NCBI RefSeq assembly: GCF_001651035.1 | Contig: NZ_LXRG01000110.1 | Location: 124,001 to 188,000, forward strand | Source of the DNA: Halomonas sp. ALS9 | GTDB taxonomy: Bacteria > Pseudomonadota > Gammaproteobacteria > Pseudomonadales > Halomonadaceae | Length of the DNA stretch: 64,000 nucleotides | Direction: 5' to 3' | Shown: positions 37,419-47,394 of the stretch, piece by piece | How positions within the stretch are numbered: the first letter of the stretch is position 1 | Layout of the letters: every line of letters starts with the position of its first letter | Translations under genes and position numbers: made by a program | Notes under the pieces: model-generated | The model's database searches: none | What the model saw: the letters and a program-made list of their open reading frames with translations, nothing else | Told to the model about the DNA's origin: nothing

Positions 37419-40091
37419 ATGAGTCTGGAGACAAGAGAAGATCTCGATCCGATCGAAACCACGGAATGGATTGATTCCCTGGAATCGGTATTGGATCGTG
37501 AGGGCGAAGATCGTGCCCGCTACCTGATGACCCGCCTGGCGGATCGCCTGCGCCGGGATGGGATGAAGGTGCCCTTCTCGGTGACAACCCCGCACCGTAA
37601 TACGATCCCGGTTCACCGCGAAGCACCGATGCCTGGCGACCTGTTCATGGAGCGTCGTATTCGCTCTTTGATCCGTTACAACGCCATTGCGCAGGTCATT
37701 CGTAATAACCGTGCCAAGCCCGGCCTGGGTGGCCACATTGCCAGCTTTATGTCTTCGGCAACGCTTTATGACGTGGGCTTTAACCACTTCTTCCGCGCCC
37801 CTCAGGGCGACTTTGCCGGTGACTTGGTGTATATCCAAGGGCATGTGGCGCCGGGTATCTACGCGCGTTCCTATTTGGAAGGTCGTCTGTCTGAAGAGCA
37901 GATGGACAAATTCCGCCAAGAAGTGGACGGCGATGGCCTCTCGTCCTACCCGCACCCGTGGTTAATGCCTGACTACTGGCAGTTCCCCACTGTCTCCATG
38001 GGTCTTGGGCCGATCCAAGCGATTTATCAAGCACACGTGATGAAGTACCTGCATCACCGTGAGCTGAAGGACATGTATGACCGCAAGATCTGGTGCTTTA
38101 TGGGTGACGGCGAGTGTGATGAGCCGGAATCTCTGGGTGCCATTTCGTTGGCAGGTCGCGAAAACCTCGACAACCTGATCTTCGTTATCAACTGCAACCT
38201 TCAGCGCCTTGACGGCCCGGTACGCGGCAACTCGCGTGTTATGGACGAATTCGAAGGCGTCTTCCGTGGTGCTGGCTGGAACGTGATTAAGGTCGTTTGG
38301 GGCCGTCACTGGGATCCGCTGTTCGAGAAGGACAAGAAAGGCATCCTTCAGAAGCGCATGGATGAAGCGGTCGATGGCGAGTACCAGAACTACAAAGCCA
38401 ACGGCGGCGCGTATACCCGCGAGCACTTCTTTGGCAAATATCCAGAAACCGAGGCGATGGTCAACGACCTCTCCGACGAAGATATCTGGAAACTCAACCG
38501 CGGTGGCCACGACCCGTTCAAGGTTTACGCGGCATACAACGAAGCGGTTAACACCTCTAATGGCAAGCCCACGGTTATCCTGGCGCATACCGTTAAGGGG
38601 TACGGTATGGGTAGCGGCGATGGCGAAGCAGCCAACGAAGCGCACCAGGTCAAGAGCATGGAGTACGAAGCGCTCAAGACATTCCGCGATCGCTTCGGCA
38701 TTCCGATCACCGATGAACAGCTCAAAGATGTGCCTTACTACAAGCCGGAGGATGATTCTCCCGAGCTGAAGTACATGCACCTGCAGCGTGAGCGTTTGGG
38801 TGGCTACTTGCCTAGCCGCCAGAGCGACTTTGAGGCACTGGAAATCCCCAGCCTCGAAGATAAAACCTTTGCCTCGCAAATGGTCGGCTCGAAAGGCCGT
38901 GAAGTCTCCACCACCATGGCGTTCGTGCGGGTACTTAACGGCTTGGTAAAAGATAAGAAGCTAGGCCAGAAAGTGGTGCCGATCATCCCCGATGAGGCGC
39001 GTACCTTCGGTATGGAGGGCATGTTCCGCCAGCTGGGTATCTACACCTCGGAAGGTCAGAAGTACGAGCCGGTGGATAAAGGCCAGATCATGTTCTACCG
39101 CGAGGATCAGAAAGGTCAGATCCTTGAAGAAGGTATTACTGAAGCGGGCGCGATGTCGGCCTGGATCGCCGCGGCGACCTCCTACAGCAACAACAACGTC
39201 ACGCTATTGCCGTTCTACATCTACTACTCGATGTTCGGCTTCCAGCGCATTGGTGACTTGGCTTGGGCAGCAGGCGACCTGCAAGCACGCGGCTTTATGG
39301 TTGGCGGCACGGCGGGGCGTACCACGCTTAACGGCGAAGGTTTGCAGCACCAGGATGGTCACAGTCTGATTCAGGCCTCGACTATTCCTAACTGCCGCAG
39401 CTACGACCCGACCTACGCACATGAAGTGGCGGTTATTGTTCAGGATGGTCTGAAGCGCATGTTCTCCGACAAGGAGAACTGCTTCTACTACCTAACGGTG
39501 ATGAACGAGAACTACGAGCACCCTGCGCTGGAAAACGTACCTGCCGCAGATATCGTTAAAGGCATGTACCTATTGCGTGAAACCAAGGGTGACAAAGGCC
39601 GCGTTCAGCTGATGGGTTCGGGCACCATTCTGCGCGAAGTCGAAGCTGCCGCTGAGTTGCTTGAGAATGATTGGGGCATTGGTGCCGACATCTGGAGCGT
39701 GACTAGCTTTAACGAGCTGCGTCGTGAAGCGCTGCTGCTTGATCGTGAAGCCTTCCTGAACCCAGACGCTGAGTCTAATAAGCCTCACGTCACGAAGTGC
39801 TTGGAAGGGCGCGACGGGCCGATTATTGCGTCAACCGATTACATGAAGCTGTATGCCGATCAAGTGCGCGCCTGGGTACCGGGTGACTACACTGTATTGG
39901 GTACCGATGGCTTTGGCCGTTCAGACACCCGCGAGAAGCTGCGCTACTTCTTCGAAGTAGACCGCTACTTCGTGACCGTAGCGGCGCTGCGTGCGCTGGC
40001 TGAGCGTGGCGAGATTGATCGCAAGCAGGTTGGCGAAGCGCTTAAGAAGTACGGCATTGATGCCAATAAGCCTAACCCGCTGACTAGCTAA
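37419..40091 (+). CDS. aceE: Pyruvate dehydrogenase E1 component (homodimeric type)
   Basis: An 890-residue thiamine-diphosphate enzyme that decarboxylates pyruvate and passes the acetyl group to the lipoyl arms of AceF. The ThDP motif GDGECDEPESLGAISLAGREN (read as the GDG...N type) is present, with the family blocks HVAPGIYARSYLEGRLSEEQ, DEARTFGMEGMFRQLGIY and GTDGFGRSDTREKLR. Length is standard for the AceE (not E1 alpha/beta) type. aceF follows after 58 bases. A dihydrolipoamide dehydrogenase gene is not in the window. Confidence 0.98.
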   Translation: MSLETREDLDPIETTEWIDSLESVLDREGEDRARYLMTRLADRLRRDGMKVPFSVTTPHRNTIPVHREAPMPGDLFMERRIRSLIRYNAIAQVIRNNRAKPGLGGHIASFMSSATLYDVGFNHFFRAPQGDFAGDLVYIQGHVAPGIYARSYLEGRLSEEQMDKFRQEVDGDGLSSYPHPWLMPDYWQFPTVSMGLGPIQAIYQAHVMKYLHHRELKDMYDRKIWCFMGDGECDEPESLGAISLAGRENLDNLIFVINCNLQRLDGPVRGNSRVMDEFEGVFRGAGWNVIKVVWGRHWDPLFEKDKKGILQKRMDEAVDGEYQNYKANGGAYTREHFFGKYPETEAMVNDLSDEDIWKLNRGGHDPFKVYAAYNEAVNTSNGKPTVILAHTVKGYGMGSGDGEAANEAHQVKSMEYEALKTFRDRFGIPITDEQLKDVPYYKPEDDSPELKYMHLQRERLGGYLPSRQSDFEALEIPSLEDKTFASQMVGSKGREVSTTMAFVRVLNGLVKDKKLGQKVVPIIPDEARTFGMEGMFRQLGIYTSEGQKYEPVDKGQIMFYREDQKGQILEEGITEAGAMSAWIAAATSYSNNNVTLLPFYIYYSMFGFQRIGDLAWAAGDLQARGFMVGGTAGRTTLNGEGLQHQDGHSLIQASTIPNCRSYDPTYAHEVAVIVQDGLKRMFSDKENCFYYLTVMNENYEHPALENVPAADIVKGMYLLRETKGDKGRVQLMGSGTILREVEAAAELLENDWGIGADIWSVTSFNELRREALLLDREAFLNPDAESNKPHVTKCLEGRDGPIIASTDYMKLYADQVRAWVPGDYTVLGTDGFGRSDTREKLRYFFEVDRYFVTVAALRALAERGEIDRKQVGEALKKYGIDANKPNPLTS

Positions 40092-40149
40092 ACCGCTGAC
40101 CGGTGGGCGCTTGCCCACCGGCTCGATCCGATTTGGAAGGAGCGCGACC

Positions 40150-42174
40150 TTGAGTAGCGAAATCATCAAAGTTCCCGATATCGGCGGCGATACCGATGTC
40201 GAAATCATCGAGATTGCGGTGTCAGTAGGCGACGTCATTGAAGCGGAAGACACCCTAATCACGCTGGAATCCGATAAAGCCAGCATGGATGTACCGGCCC
40301 CTAAAGGCGGCAAGGTGCTTAAAGTGCTGGTCAAAGAAGGCGATAGCGTCTCGGAAGGTGACGATATCGTTGAGCTGGAAGTCGAAGGTGGTGGCGACGA
40401 GAAACAAGAGAGCTCGTCTGATAGCCAGTCTGAAGAGGCCCCAGCGAAAAAAGAAACACCTAAAGAAGACAAACCACAAGAGCAGAAGTCAGCGGCTAAA
40501 AAGTCCGCCGGCGGTAAGCAGACGGTGGATATCAAAGTGCCGGATCTCGGTGGCTCTGAGAGCGTCGAAATTATCGAAGTCGCTGTCAGCGAAGGCGATG
40601 AGGTCGAGGCTGAAGACACCCTGATCACCTTGGAGTCCGACAAAGCCTCCATGGACGTGCCCAGTCCCCATAGCGGTAAGATCGTCAGCTTTACCGTAAA
40701 AGAGGGCGACACGGTCTCGGAAGGCGATGTGATCGGCCAGATGGAAATCGTTGGCGAAGGTGGCGATGACAGCGAAGACGCTTCTGACGACCAGGCATCC
40801 AACCAAGCCAGCGAACCACAAGCGGCGGCTGAGCCGGATGACGAGCCAGAAGAGGCCGCTAGCGGCGAACCGGAGCGTAAAGAGATTCGCGTACCGGATC
40901 TTTCTGGCTCTTCTGACGTGCCGATTATCGAGATCGGCGTAGCCGCGGGTGACGAGGTCAACGAAGAAGACCCGTTGATCACCCTGGAGTCCGACAAAGC
41001 CTCTATGGACGTGCCCAGCCCCTATAAAGGCAAGCTCCTTGAGCTAACCGTTAAAGAGGGCGACACGGTTTCGGAAGGCGATGTGATCGGCTATATGGAA
41101 GTGGCTGGTGCCAAAAAAGCGGCACCGAAAAAAGCCGCGCCCGAAAAAGCCGCGCAGAGCAGCTCAAGCCAGCCAAGTGCTAAGCCTGAATCACCGGCGG
41201 GTACGCCCAGCCCGGAAGCGCAGATGGCAGCCCACAAGCCCCGCGATGGCAAGTTGGTTCACGCTGGCCCTGCGGTACGCATGCTGGCTCGCGAGCTGGG
41301 CGTCGATTTGGGGCTTGTTAAGCCCAGCGGCCCGAAAGATCGCGTGCTCAAAGAGGATGTGCAGTCCTACGTGAAGCAGGCGATTGCCAATCAGGGCAAA
41401 GCCCAGCCCGGCGCGGCAGCCGCAGCGACGGGTGGTGCGGGTATTCCGCCGATCCCAGAAGTCGACTTCAGCCAGTTTGGTGAAGTGGAAGAGAAGCCCA
41501 TGGGGCGCCTGCTCAAGATGGGTGCCACCAACCTGCACCGCAGCTGGCTCAATGTGCCCCACGTCACCCAGTTCGACGAAGCGGACATCACCGAGCTGGA
41601 AGCTTTCCGTAAGGCGATGAAGGCCGAAGCGGAAGCCCAAGGCGCTAAGCTGACGCCGCTGCCGTTTATGGTCAAAGCCTGTGCCTTTGCGCTGCGTAAA
41701 TTCCCGCAGTTCAATGTCAGCTTGAAGGGTGACGGTGAAACCCTGGTATGGAAGAACTATGTGCATATCGGTATCGCCGTGGACACGCCCGATGGCCTGA
41801 TGGTGCCGGTGGTACGTAACGCCGATAAATTGTCCTTGATCGAGATTGCCAAGGAGATGGCGGAGCTAGGCAAGAAAGCGCAAACCAAAAAGCTTAAGCG
41901 CGACGAGATGACCGGTGGCTGCTTCACCATTTCGAGCCTTGGCTCGATTGGTGGCACGGCGTTTACCCCGATCGTCAACGCGCCGGAAGTGGCTATTTTG
42001 GGTGTTTCTAAAGCGCAGATGAAGCCGGTATGGGATGGTAGTGCCTTCCAGCCGCGCCTGATGATGCCGCTGTCGCTCTCCTACGATCACCGTGCGATCA
42101 ACGGCGCAGACGCGGCACGCTTTACTGCCTTCTTGGCCGATGTACTCACCGATATTCGTCGTTTACTGCTGTAA
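40150..42174 (+). CDS. aceF: Pyruvate dehydrogenase E2, dihydrolipoamide acetyltransferase with three lipoyl domains
   Basis: A 674-residue core enzyme of the pyruvate dehydrogenase complex. It carries three N-terminal lipoyl domains (about residues 2-75, 118-192 and 238-312), each with the same ESDKASMDVP site whose Lys takes lipoate. They are separated by acidic and Ala/Pro/Lys-rich flexible linkers. Then come an E3/E1-binding domain (AVRMLARELGVDLGLV) and the catalytic domain ending DHRAINGADAARF. The start is TTG, with AAGGAG eight bases upstream; the in-frame start 39 bases earlier has no site. Nucleotide identity between lipoyl repeats 2 and 3 is visibly high. Confidence 0.95.
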   Translation: MSSEIIKVPDIGGDTDVEIIEIAVSVGDVIEAEDTLITLESDKASMDVPAPKGGKVLKVLVKEGDSVSEGDDIVELEVEGGGDEKQESSSDSQSEEAPAKKETPKEDKPQEQKSAAKKSAGGKQTVDIKVPDLGGSESVEIIEVAVSEGDEVEAEDTLITLESDKASMDVPSPHSGKIVSFTVKEGDTVSEGDVIGQMEIVGEGGDDSEDASDDQASNQASEPQAAAEPDDEPEEAASGEPERKEIRVPDLSGSSDVPIIEIGVAAGDEVNEEDPLITLESDKASMDVPSPYKGKLLELTVKEGDTVSEGDVIGYMEVAGAKKAAPKKAAPEKAAQSSSSQPSAKPESPAGTPSPEAQMAAHKPRDGKLVHAGPAVRMLARELGVDLGLVKPSGPKDRVLKEDVQSYVKQAIANQGKAQPGAAAAATGGAGIPPIPEVDFSQFGEVEEKPMGRLLKMGATNLHRSWLNVPHVTQFDEADITELEAFRKAMKAEAEAQGAKLTPLPFMVKACAFALRKFPQFNVSLKGDGETLVWKNYVHIGIAVDTPDGLMVPVVRNADKLSLIEIAKEMAELGKKAQTKKLKRDEMTGGCFTISSLGSIGGTAFTPIVNAPEVAILGVSKAQMKPVWDGSAFQPRLMMPLSLSYDHRAINGADAARFTAFLADVLTDIRRLLL

Positions 42175-42192
42175 TTGGTAGCGATGAACTTT

Positions 42193-42230
42193 CACAAGCG
42201 GCGCCCTTCGGGGCGCCGCTTGTGTTTGTT
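42193..42230 (+). terminator. aceEF terminator
   Basis: Perfect 14-bp stem cacaagcggcgccc / gggcgccgcttgtg capped by a TTCG tetraloop, followed by tttgtt. A very strong intrinsic terminator 18 bases after aceF. Confidence 0.9.
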
Positions 42231-42302
42231 AATAAGCAGGTTAAACCGATCACCGGGCGACCAAAGTGGTAGTTTTGCCTCACCTGACTGATTTAACGTT
42301 AA

Positions 42303-43106
<804 letters not shown>

Positions 43107-43144
43107 TAAGAGCCTCAAATGATAGAAGCGTTTTTCGCTTTTGC

Positions 43145-43171
43145 CGATGGCCCGCTTAATGCGGGCCATCG
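43145..43171 (+). terminator. Hairpin after adk
   Basis: An 11-bp stem cgatggcccgc / gcgggccatcg with loop ttaat, 38 bases after adk. T-run absent (tcgtgttag), so likely a partial terminator before tsaB. Confidence 0.6.
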
Positions 43172-43229
43172 TCGTGTTAGCGTGACAAAGGTATAATGCT
43201 GCAACTTTTCTTTCGAGTGGCCATTTGCT

Positions 43230-43928
43230 ATGCCGTTACACCTGCTTGCTCTGGACGCCTCTTCGAGCGCCTGCTCTGCAGCCTTGCTGCGCCAAGACGA
43301 CTCGGGCACTGAGTGCCTGGCGCGCTTTGAGATGACGCCCCGTGCCCATACCCGTCGGCTGCTGCCGATGGTGGATGAAGTGCTTGCCGAAGCGCAGCTA
43401 ACGCCTTCCCAGTTGGACGCCGTGGCCTTTGGCCGTGGTCCTGGGTCGTTCACTGGCCTGCGTATAGCGGCGGGAGCCGCTCAAGGGTTGGCGTTTGGCC
43501 TCGACTGCCCCTTGTTGGGTGTGTCTACCTTGGAAGCGTTGGCCCTGCAGGCCCATCGTCGCTACCACCTGCGCCATGTGGTGACCGCCTTGGATGCGCG
43601 TATGGGTGAAGTATACGCTGCGACCTGGCACTGTCTTAAAGACTCCCTTACACCGATGAGCAAGGAGGCTGTGCTTGCCCCTGAGACGCTGCGCCTGCCA
43701 GGCGAAGAGACTGACTGGGTCGGTGTGGGCAGTGGCTTTACGCTGTGGGAGCGTTTCACTGTCGATGTACAGCTCAGCATGCCCCAACATTTGGATGATT
43801 TAGAGCCCCGCGCCGAAGAGATGGCGTGGCTGGCGGCGCGTGATTTTGCCGTTGGGCTGGGGCAAGCGGCACACCTCGTTCAACCAGTTTACTTGCGCAA
43901 CGATGTTGCTTGGAAAAAGCCTGCATGA
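43230..43928 (+). CDS. tsaB: TsaB, tRNA threonylcarbamoyladenosine synthesis subunit
   Basis: A 232-residue ASKHA-fold protein that pairs with TsaD in making t6A at position 37 of ANN-decoding tRNAs. It begins [16 protein letters not shown], and [21 protein letters not shown] is the hallmark block. Length is typical. The stop overlaps the rsmJ start by four bases (ATGA). trmO, which modifies t6A further, is encoded elsewhere in the window. Confidence 0.95.
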   Translation: MPLHLLALDASSSACSAALLRQDDSGTECLARFEMTPRAHTRRLLPMVDEVLAEAQLTPSQLDAVAFGRGPGSFTGLRIAAGAAQGLAFGLDCPLLGVSTLEALALQAHRRYHLRHVVTALDARMGEVYAATWHCLKDSLTPMSKEAVLAPETLRLPGEETDWVGVGSGFTLWERFTVDVQLSMPQHLDDLEPRAEEMAWLAARDFAVGLGQAAHLVQPVYLRNDVAWKKPA

Positions 43929-44668
43929 GCTTTGTAGAGCGCTATGTTGGGAGCCTCGTTGAGGGCGACGTTGAGAGCATTGTTTTGCCTGCCGACCTGC
44001 GTTTAGAGCAGCGCGATGAAGGGTTAGTGCTGATCGGTGATGAGAAGCGCTACGGCAAGCCACTCAGCGTCGACTTTGCGGCGGGCAAAGCGGCTCATCG
44101 GCGTCGCTTTGGTGGTGGCCGTGGCCAGCTAATTGCCAAGGCCTGTGGGCTTGTCAAGGGCGTGACGCCCAGTATCGTTGATGCCACGGCAGGGCTTGGG
44201 CGTGATGCCTTTGTATTGGCCAGCCTAGGCGCCCAGGTGTTGCTAATTGAGCGAGTTGCGGCGATTGCGGCGCTGTTGGGGGATGGCTTGAAGCGTGCCT
44301 CCAGACATAGCGATACGGCGGAAATTGCTGCCCGTATGACGCTGCGCCACGGCGACGCCGCTCAAGCGTTGGCTGAACTGGTGGCCAGTGCTCACTTTTC
44401 ACCGCAGGTGATACACCTGGATCCGATGTTTCCGCATCGTGAGAAATCGGCGCTGGTGAAAAAAGAGATGCGTCTATTTCGCGAGCTGGCCGGTGATGAT
44501 GACGATGCCCCACGCCTTCTGGAAGCGGCGCTGGATGTCGCTACACATCGGGTGGTGGTAAAGCGTCCGCGTAAAGCGCCGCCTATTGCGGGCCCGGCAC
44601 CGCAGCATACCCTTGAGGGTAAAACCAGCCGTTATGATTTGTATGTCCATCGTTCATTAGTGCGTTAA
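43925..44668 (+). CDS. rsmJ: RsmJ, 16S rRNA guanine-1516 N2-methyltransferase
   Basis: A 247-residue SAM-dependent methyltransferase. The SAM motif reads [18 protein letters not shown], and the catalytic/signature block [19 protein letters not shown] is specific to this family. It also has [25 protein letters not shown] sequence near the N-terminus. I take the ATG that overlaps the tsaB stop; an in-frame TTG 15 bases upstream is less likely. An 8-bp hairpin (agcgctaa/ttagcgct at 44693-44720) follows. Confidence 0.95.
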   Translation: MSFVERYVGSLVEGDVESIVLPADLRLEQRDEGLVLIGDEKRYGKPLSVDFAAGKAAHRRRFGGGRGQLIAKACGLVKGVTPSIVDATAGLGRDAFVLASLGAQVLLIERVAAIAALLGDGLKRASRHSDTAEIAARMTLRHGDAAQALAELVASAHFSPQVIHLDPMFPHREKSALVKKEMRLFRELAGDDDDAPRLLEAALDVATHRVVVKRPRKAPPIAGPAPQHTLEGKTSRYDLYVHRSLVR

Positions 44669-44736
44669 TTGATGAGTTAGGCAGCTCATTAGAGCGCTAA
44701 TCGGCTCGCTTTTTAGCGCTAACGCAAGGAGCATCC

Positions 44737-45858
44737 ATGCAGAACGCGTGGCGAGAAGGTAATCGATTTACACTGCTGCCGGAGGCCACACGCTTTTTGC
44801 CCGCTATGTTTCAAGCGGTGCATACCGCACGGCACTATGTGCTGGTAGAGCTCTACCTGATGGAGTCGGGGGAGCTTGCAAATCAGGTCAGTGATGCGCT
44901 GATCAAGGCTTCCCAACGCGGAGTCTGCGTCTGTCTGCTGTTGGATGGCTATGGCTCCATGGGCCTCTCCAGTAGTGATCGCCAGCGCCTCAAGCAGGGC
45001 GGTGTGCAACTGCGCTTTTTTAATCCCATCGGCTTCCACTCCTTAGCGCTGAACTTGAGCCGTGACCATCGCAAAATAGTCGTTATTGACGGCGAGCTGG
45101 CGTTCACCGGTGGTTTTGGCGCGGTGGATGAGTTTTTGAACGCCTGGTACGAGATTGCGCTGCGTATTGAAGGTCCAGTGGTGGCCGATTGGGAACAGCT
45201 GTTTCGGCGCCTGTGGCACTCACGGCTGGCCCGTGGGGAGAAGGGCGATGGTCGCGCGGTTGCTCTCCCAGAGCGGCGTGCGCCTAAGGCGCTTGCCAAT
45301 GGTGTGCCTGGGCGGGCAATGTCAGCCCGTGGCTACCGTTATCAAGCAATACGTCACTCACTGCACCACCGTGTCAGCCAGGTTGAGCAGCGTCTTTGGC
45401 TGTGTACGCCCTATTTTGTGCCCACCTTTGCCCTACGTCGGCGGTTGGTTAAGGCGGCTCGCCGCGGGGTTGACGTGCGTTTATTGTTGCCGGGGGCAAA
45501 ACATGACCATCCCGGCGTGCGTTTTGCCGGCCAGCGTTTTTACCACACCATGCTCAAGGCTGGCGTACGCATTTTTGAGTTTCAACCGACCTTTATTCAC
45601 GCCAAATTTGTGCTCGCCGATGAGTGGGTAAGCATTGGTTCGTGTAATTTTGATCACTGGAACTTGCACTGGAACCTAGAGGCGAACCAAGAGGCAAAGG
45701 ATCCGCAACTCGCGGCTGACGTACGCGAGCTGTTTGAGCGTAACTTTGCCGCCAGCCAGGAGGTCGACGCCGCGGCTTGGGCGGCGCGACCCTGGGCGCA
45801 GCGAGCCCGAGAGTGGCTCTATGGCGTGCTGGATGCCGCAGTGACAAGACTTAAATAG
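44737..45858 (+). CDS. clsB: Cardiolipin synthase B-like phospholipase D family protein
   Basis: A 373-residue protein with two HKD motifs: His111-Lys113-Asp118 (RDHRKIVVIDGELAFTGG) and His288-Lys290-Asp295 (FIHAKFVLADEWVSIGSCNFD). There are no long N-terminal membrane segments, which separates it from ClsA. It matches ClsB (YbhO), which makes cardiolipin from phosphatidylglycerol, or from phosphatidylethanolamine in related forms. It is slightly shorter than E. coli ClsB (413). Cardiolipin matters for salt tolerance in halophiles, which is only a general link. The AAGGAG site is good. Confidence 0.88.
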   Translation: MQNAWREGNRFTLLPEATRFLPAMFQAVHTARHYVLVELYLMESGELANQVSDALIKASQRGVCVCLLLDGYGSMGLSSSDRQRLKQGGVQLRFFNPIGFHSLALNLSRDHRKIVVIDGELAFTGGFGAVDEFLNAWYEIALRIEGPVVADWEQLFRRLWHSRLARGEKGDGRAVALPERRAPKALANGVPGRAMSARGYRYQAIRHSLHHRVSQVEQRLWLCTPYFVPTFALRRRLVKAARRGVDVRLLLPGAKHDHPGVRFAGQRFYHTMLKAGVRIFEFQPTFIHAKFVLADEWVSIGSCNFDHWNLHWNLEANQEAKDPQLAADVRELFERNFAASQEVDAAAWAARPWAQRAREWLYGVLDAAVTRLK

Positions 45859-45885
45859 TGACGCGGCTTAAGTAACGAAAAGTGC

Positions 45886-46545
45886 TTAGCGCTTTTTGCC
45901 CTTTGCCGGCGTTTTTTTACGCGGTTTGGGTTTGGGGGTTTCTGGCGGCACGCGGTAGTGCAGGTAAAGATCCAACACCAGTTCCGGCAACTGCACCACC
46001 AGCGACTCCTGGCGCGCTTGATCTTTCGCCAGCTCGGCCATATCCGGCTCTTCGTCGAATAGCCCAGAGAGCAACATAAACGGCAGCAGTAGCGTGGCAG
46101 CGGCCTCTTCGTCGTCCTGGAACCAGGCGCTCTCGTCACTGAAGACGCCCTCCATAAAGCCCGCACACCAATCGCCAATGGGGGTGTCTTCGGCGGGTTC
46201 GCCGCCGAGCGTTAGCTCAAAGGGGAGTTCCGGAAGACCCCCTTGTTCGAGTACCGCCACCGCGTTGTCACGCAATAGCGTGAGGAGGGTGATAATCTCA
46301 TCACGCTCGGCGTCATCGGCATAGCGAGGCTCGCCCTGAAACAGCTCAGCCAGCCACTGGGTGGGCGGCACTTCGCTGGGAGCCACGGCAAGGGCCACTA
46401 AAAAGCCATGGGCGGAAATGAGATCCAGGGCGTCTTCATCGACTTGATCAGAATCGAGGAAGTCGTCCAGTCTATCCAGCTGCTCATCCTCGAGCAGTGG
46501 TTGCGGCGGCGTGTTGGTGTCGGGCGTGTCACTGCGCTCTGCCAT
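45886..46545 (-). CDS. UPF0149 (YecA/YgfB-like) family protein
   Basis: A 219-residue acidic protein. The family pattern is seen in LISAHGFLVALAVAPSEVPP, IGDWCAGFMEGVF and LLLPFMLLSG. A basic Pro/Lys-rich tail (PKPKPRKKTPAKGKKR) ends the protein where other YecA proteins have a SEC-C zinc motif; the zinc Cys are absent here. The function is not known. It is convergent to clsB and divergent from the SprT-like gene. Confidence 0.8.
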   Translation of the reverse strand: MAERSDTPDTNTPPQPLLEDEQLDRLDDFLDSDQVDEDALDLISAHGFLVALAVAPSEVPPTQWLAELFQGEPRYADDAERDEIITLLTLLRDNAVAVLEQGGLPELPFELTLGGEPAEDTPIGDWCAGFMEGVFSDESAWFQDDEEAAATLLLPFMLLSGLFDEEPDMAELAKDQARQESLVVQLPELVLDLYLHYRVPPETPKPKPRKKTPAKGKKR

Positions 46546-46572
46546 GCGTAAAGCCTCATCTATACAATTTTT

Positions 46573-46617
46573 TCATTGATGAGTCGTTCATCAACGAATC
46601 GTTCATCAATGGTTATC
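46573..46617. repeat. Three-copy 15-bp degenerate tandem repeat before the SprT-like gene
   Basis: Units tcattgatgagtcgt, tcatcaacgaatcgt and tcatcaatggttatc fill 45 of the 94 bases between the divergent UPF0149 and SprT-like genes. Confidence 0.8.
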
Positions 46618-46639
46618 TTTAACGGCTAGTTTATCACTA

Positions 46640-47179
46640 ATGAAGACATTACCACTGCCCCCTTGGCCCGCCGCTGAATTGGCCGCCATGTCGGAAACAG
46701 CGTTACACCAGGCCGCACGGGCGCGCGTTGAGCAGGCGTGGCAGCGCTGCCGTGAAGTGAACCCTGGGCTGCCAGCCCCTAAGGTGTGGTTTAACCTACG
46801 CGGCGCGTCAGCGGGGCAGGCCCACCTTGGCCACGGTGGCCTACGCTTAAACCCGGTGCTGTTGAGTGAAAACCGCACGGCGTTTTTTGATGAGGTGATT
46901 CCACACGAAATGGCCCATTGGCTGGTGTTTCATTTGGACAATGGCCCGCGCTTAAAACCTCACGGCCGCGAGTGGAAAACGGTGATGCGCGATCTCTTCG
47001 GCTTAGTTCCTAGTGTGACCCATCGGTTTGATATTAAGCAGGCGCAGTCCGCACCTTATCGTTATCAGTGCGATTGCCGGTTTCATCAGTTTACCCCGCG
47101 ACGTCATGCTTTAGTGGTAAACGGGCGTCGTTACCGCTGTCGACAATGCGCTAAGACGTTGGTCTACAGGCCGGAATAA
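46640..47179 (+). CDS. SprT-like zinc metalloprotease-fold protein
   Basis: A 179-residue protein with the zinc motif His89-Glu90-x-x-His93 (IPHEMAHWLVFHLDNG) and a probable third ligand at His108 (PHGREWK). The C-terminus has a zinc ribbon (CDC...CRQC). This is the SprT/Spartan fold. Eukaryotic Spartan digests DNA-protein crosslinks; the bacterial role is not settled. The ribosome-binding site is weak. The spacer to acs (215 bases) holds a 14-bp duplication. Confidence 0.88.
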   Translation: MKTLPLPPWPAAELAAMSETALHQAARARVEQAWQRCREVNPGLPAPKVWFNLRGASAGQAHLGHGGLRLNPVLLSENRTAFFDEVIPHEMAHWLVFHLDNGPRLKPHGREWKTVMRDLFGLVPSVTHRFDIKQAQSAPYRYQCDCRFHQFTPRRHALVVNGRRYRCRQCAKTLVYRPE

Positions 47180-47341
47180 GTGCTTTGATTCGTTTATAAA
47201 TATCTGTTTTTTAAATGAAAAATGCTAATACCAATGTCTAAAGGGAAGCCTGCTCGAGGAGGTTTATGCTAAGGGCACATTACTGGGTGTCGATACGACC
47301 AATAACGTTCAATAATCCCTGGCACAACAGTATCGACTATT

Positions 47342-47369
47342 TTTTCTAGACTATATTTTCTAGAGAGTG
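47342..47369. repeat. 14-bp tandem duplication in the acs leader
   Basis: ttttctagactata followed directly by ttttctagagagtg; the first nine bases are identical. It lies 26 bases before the acs start, in the region where a -10 element (TATATT) could also be read. Confidence 0.6.
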
Positions 47370-47394
47370 CATTTCCACGGACAGAGGCAATTTC

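Noticed and set aside
39921..40997. A 358-codon open frame antisense to aceE/aceF
   Set aside because: Ser-rich peptide made by the reverse of Glu/Asp/Lys-rich lipoyl linkers in a codon-biased gene; no domain or start site.
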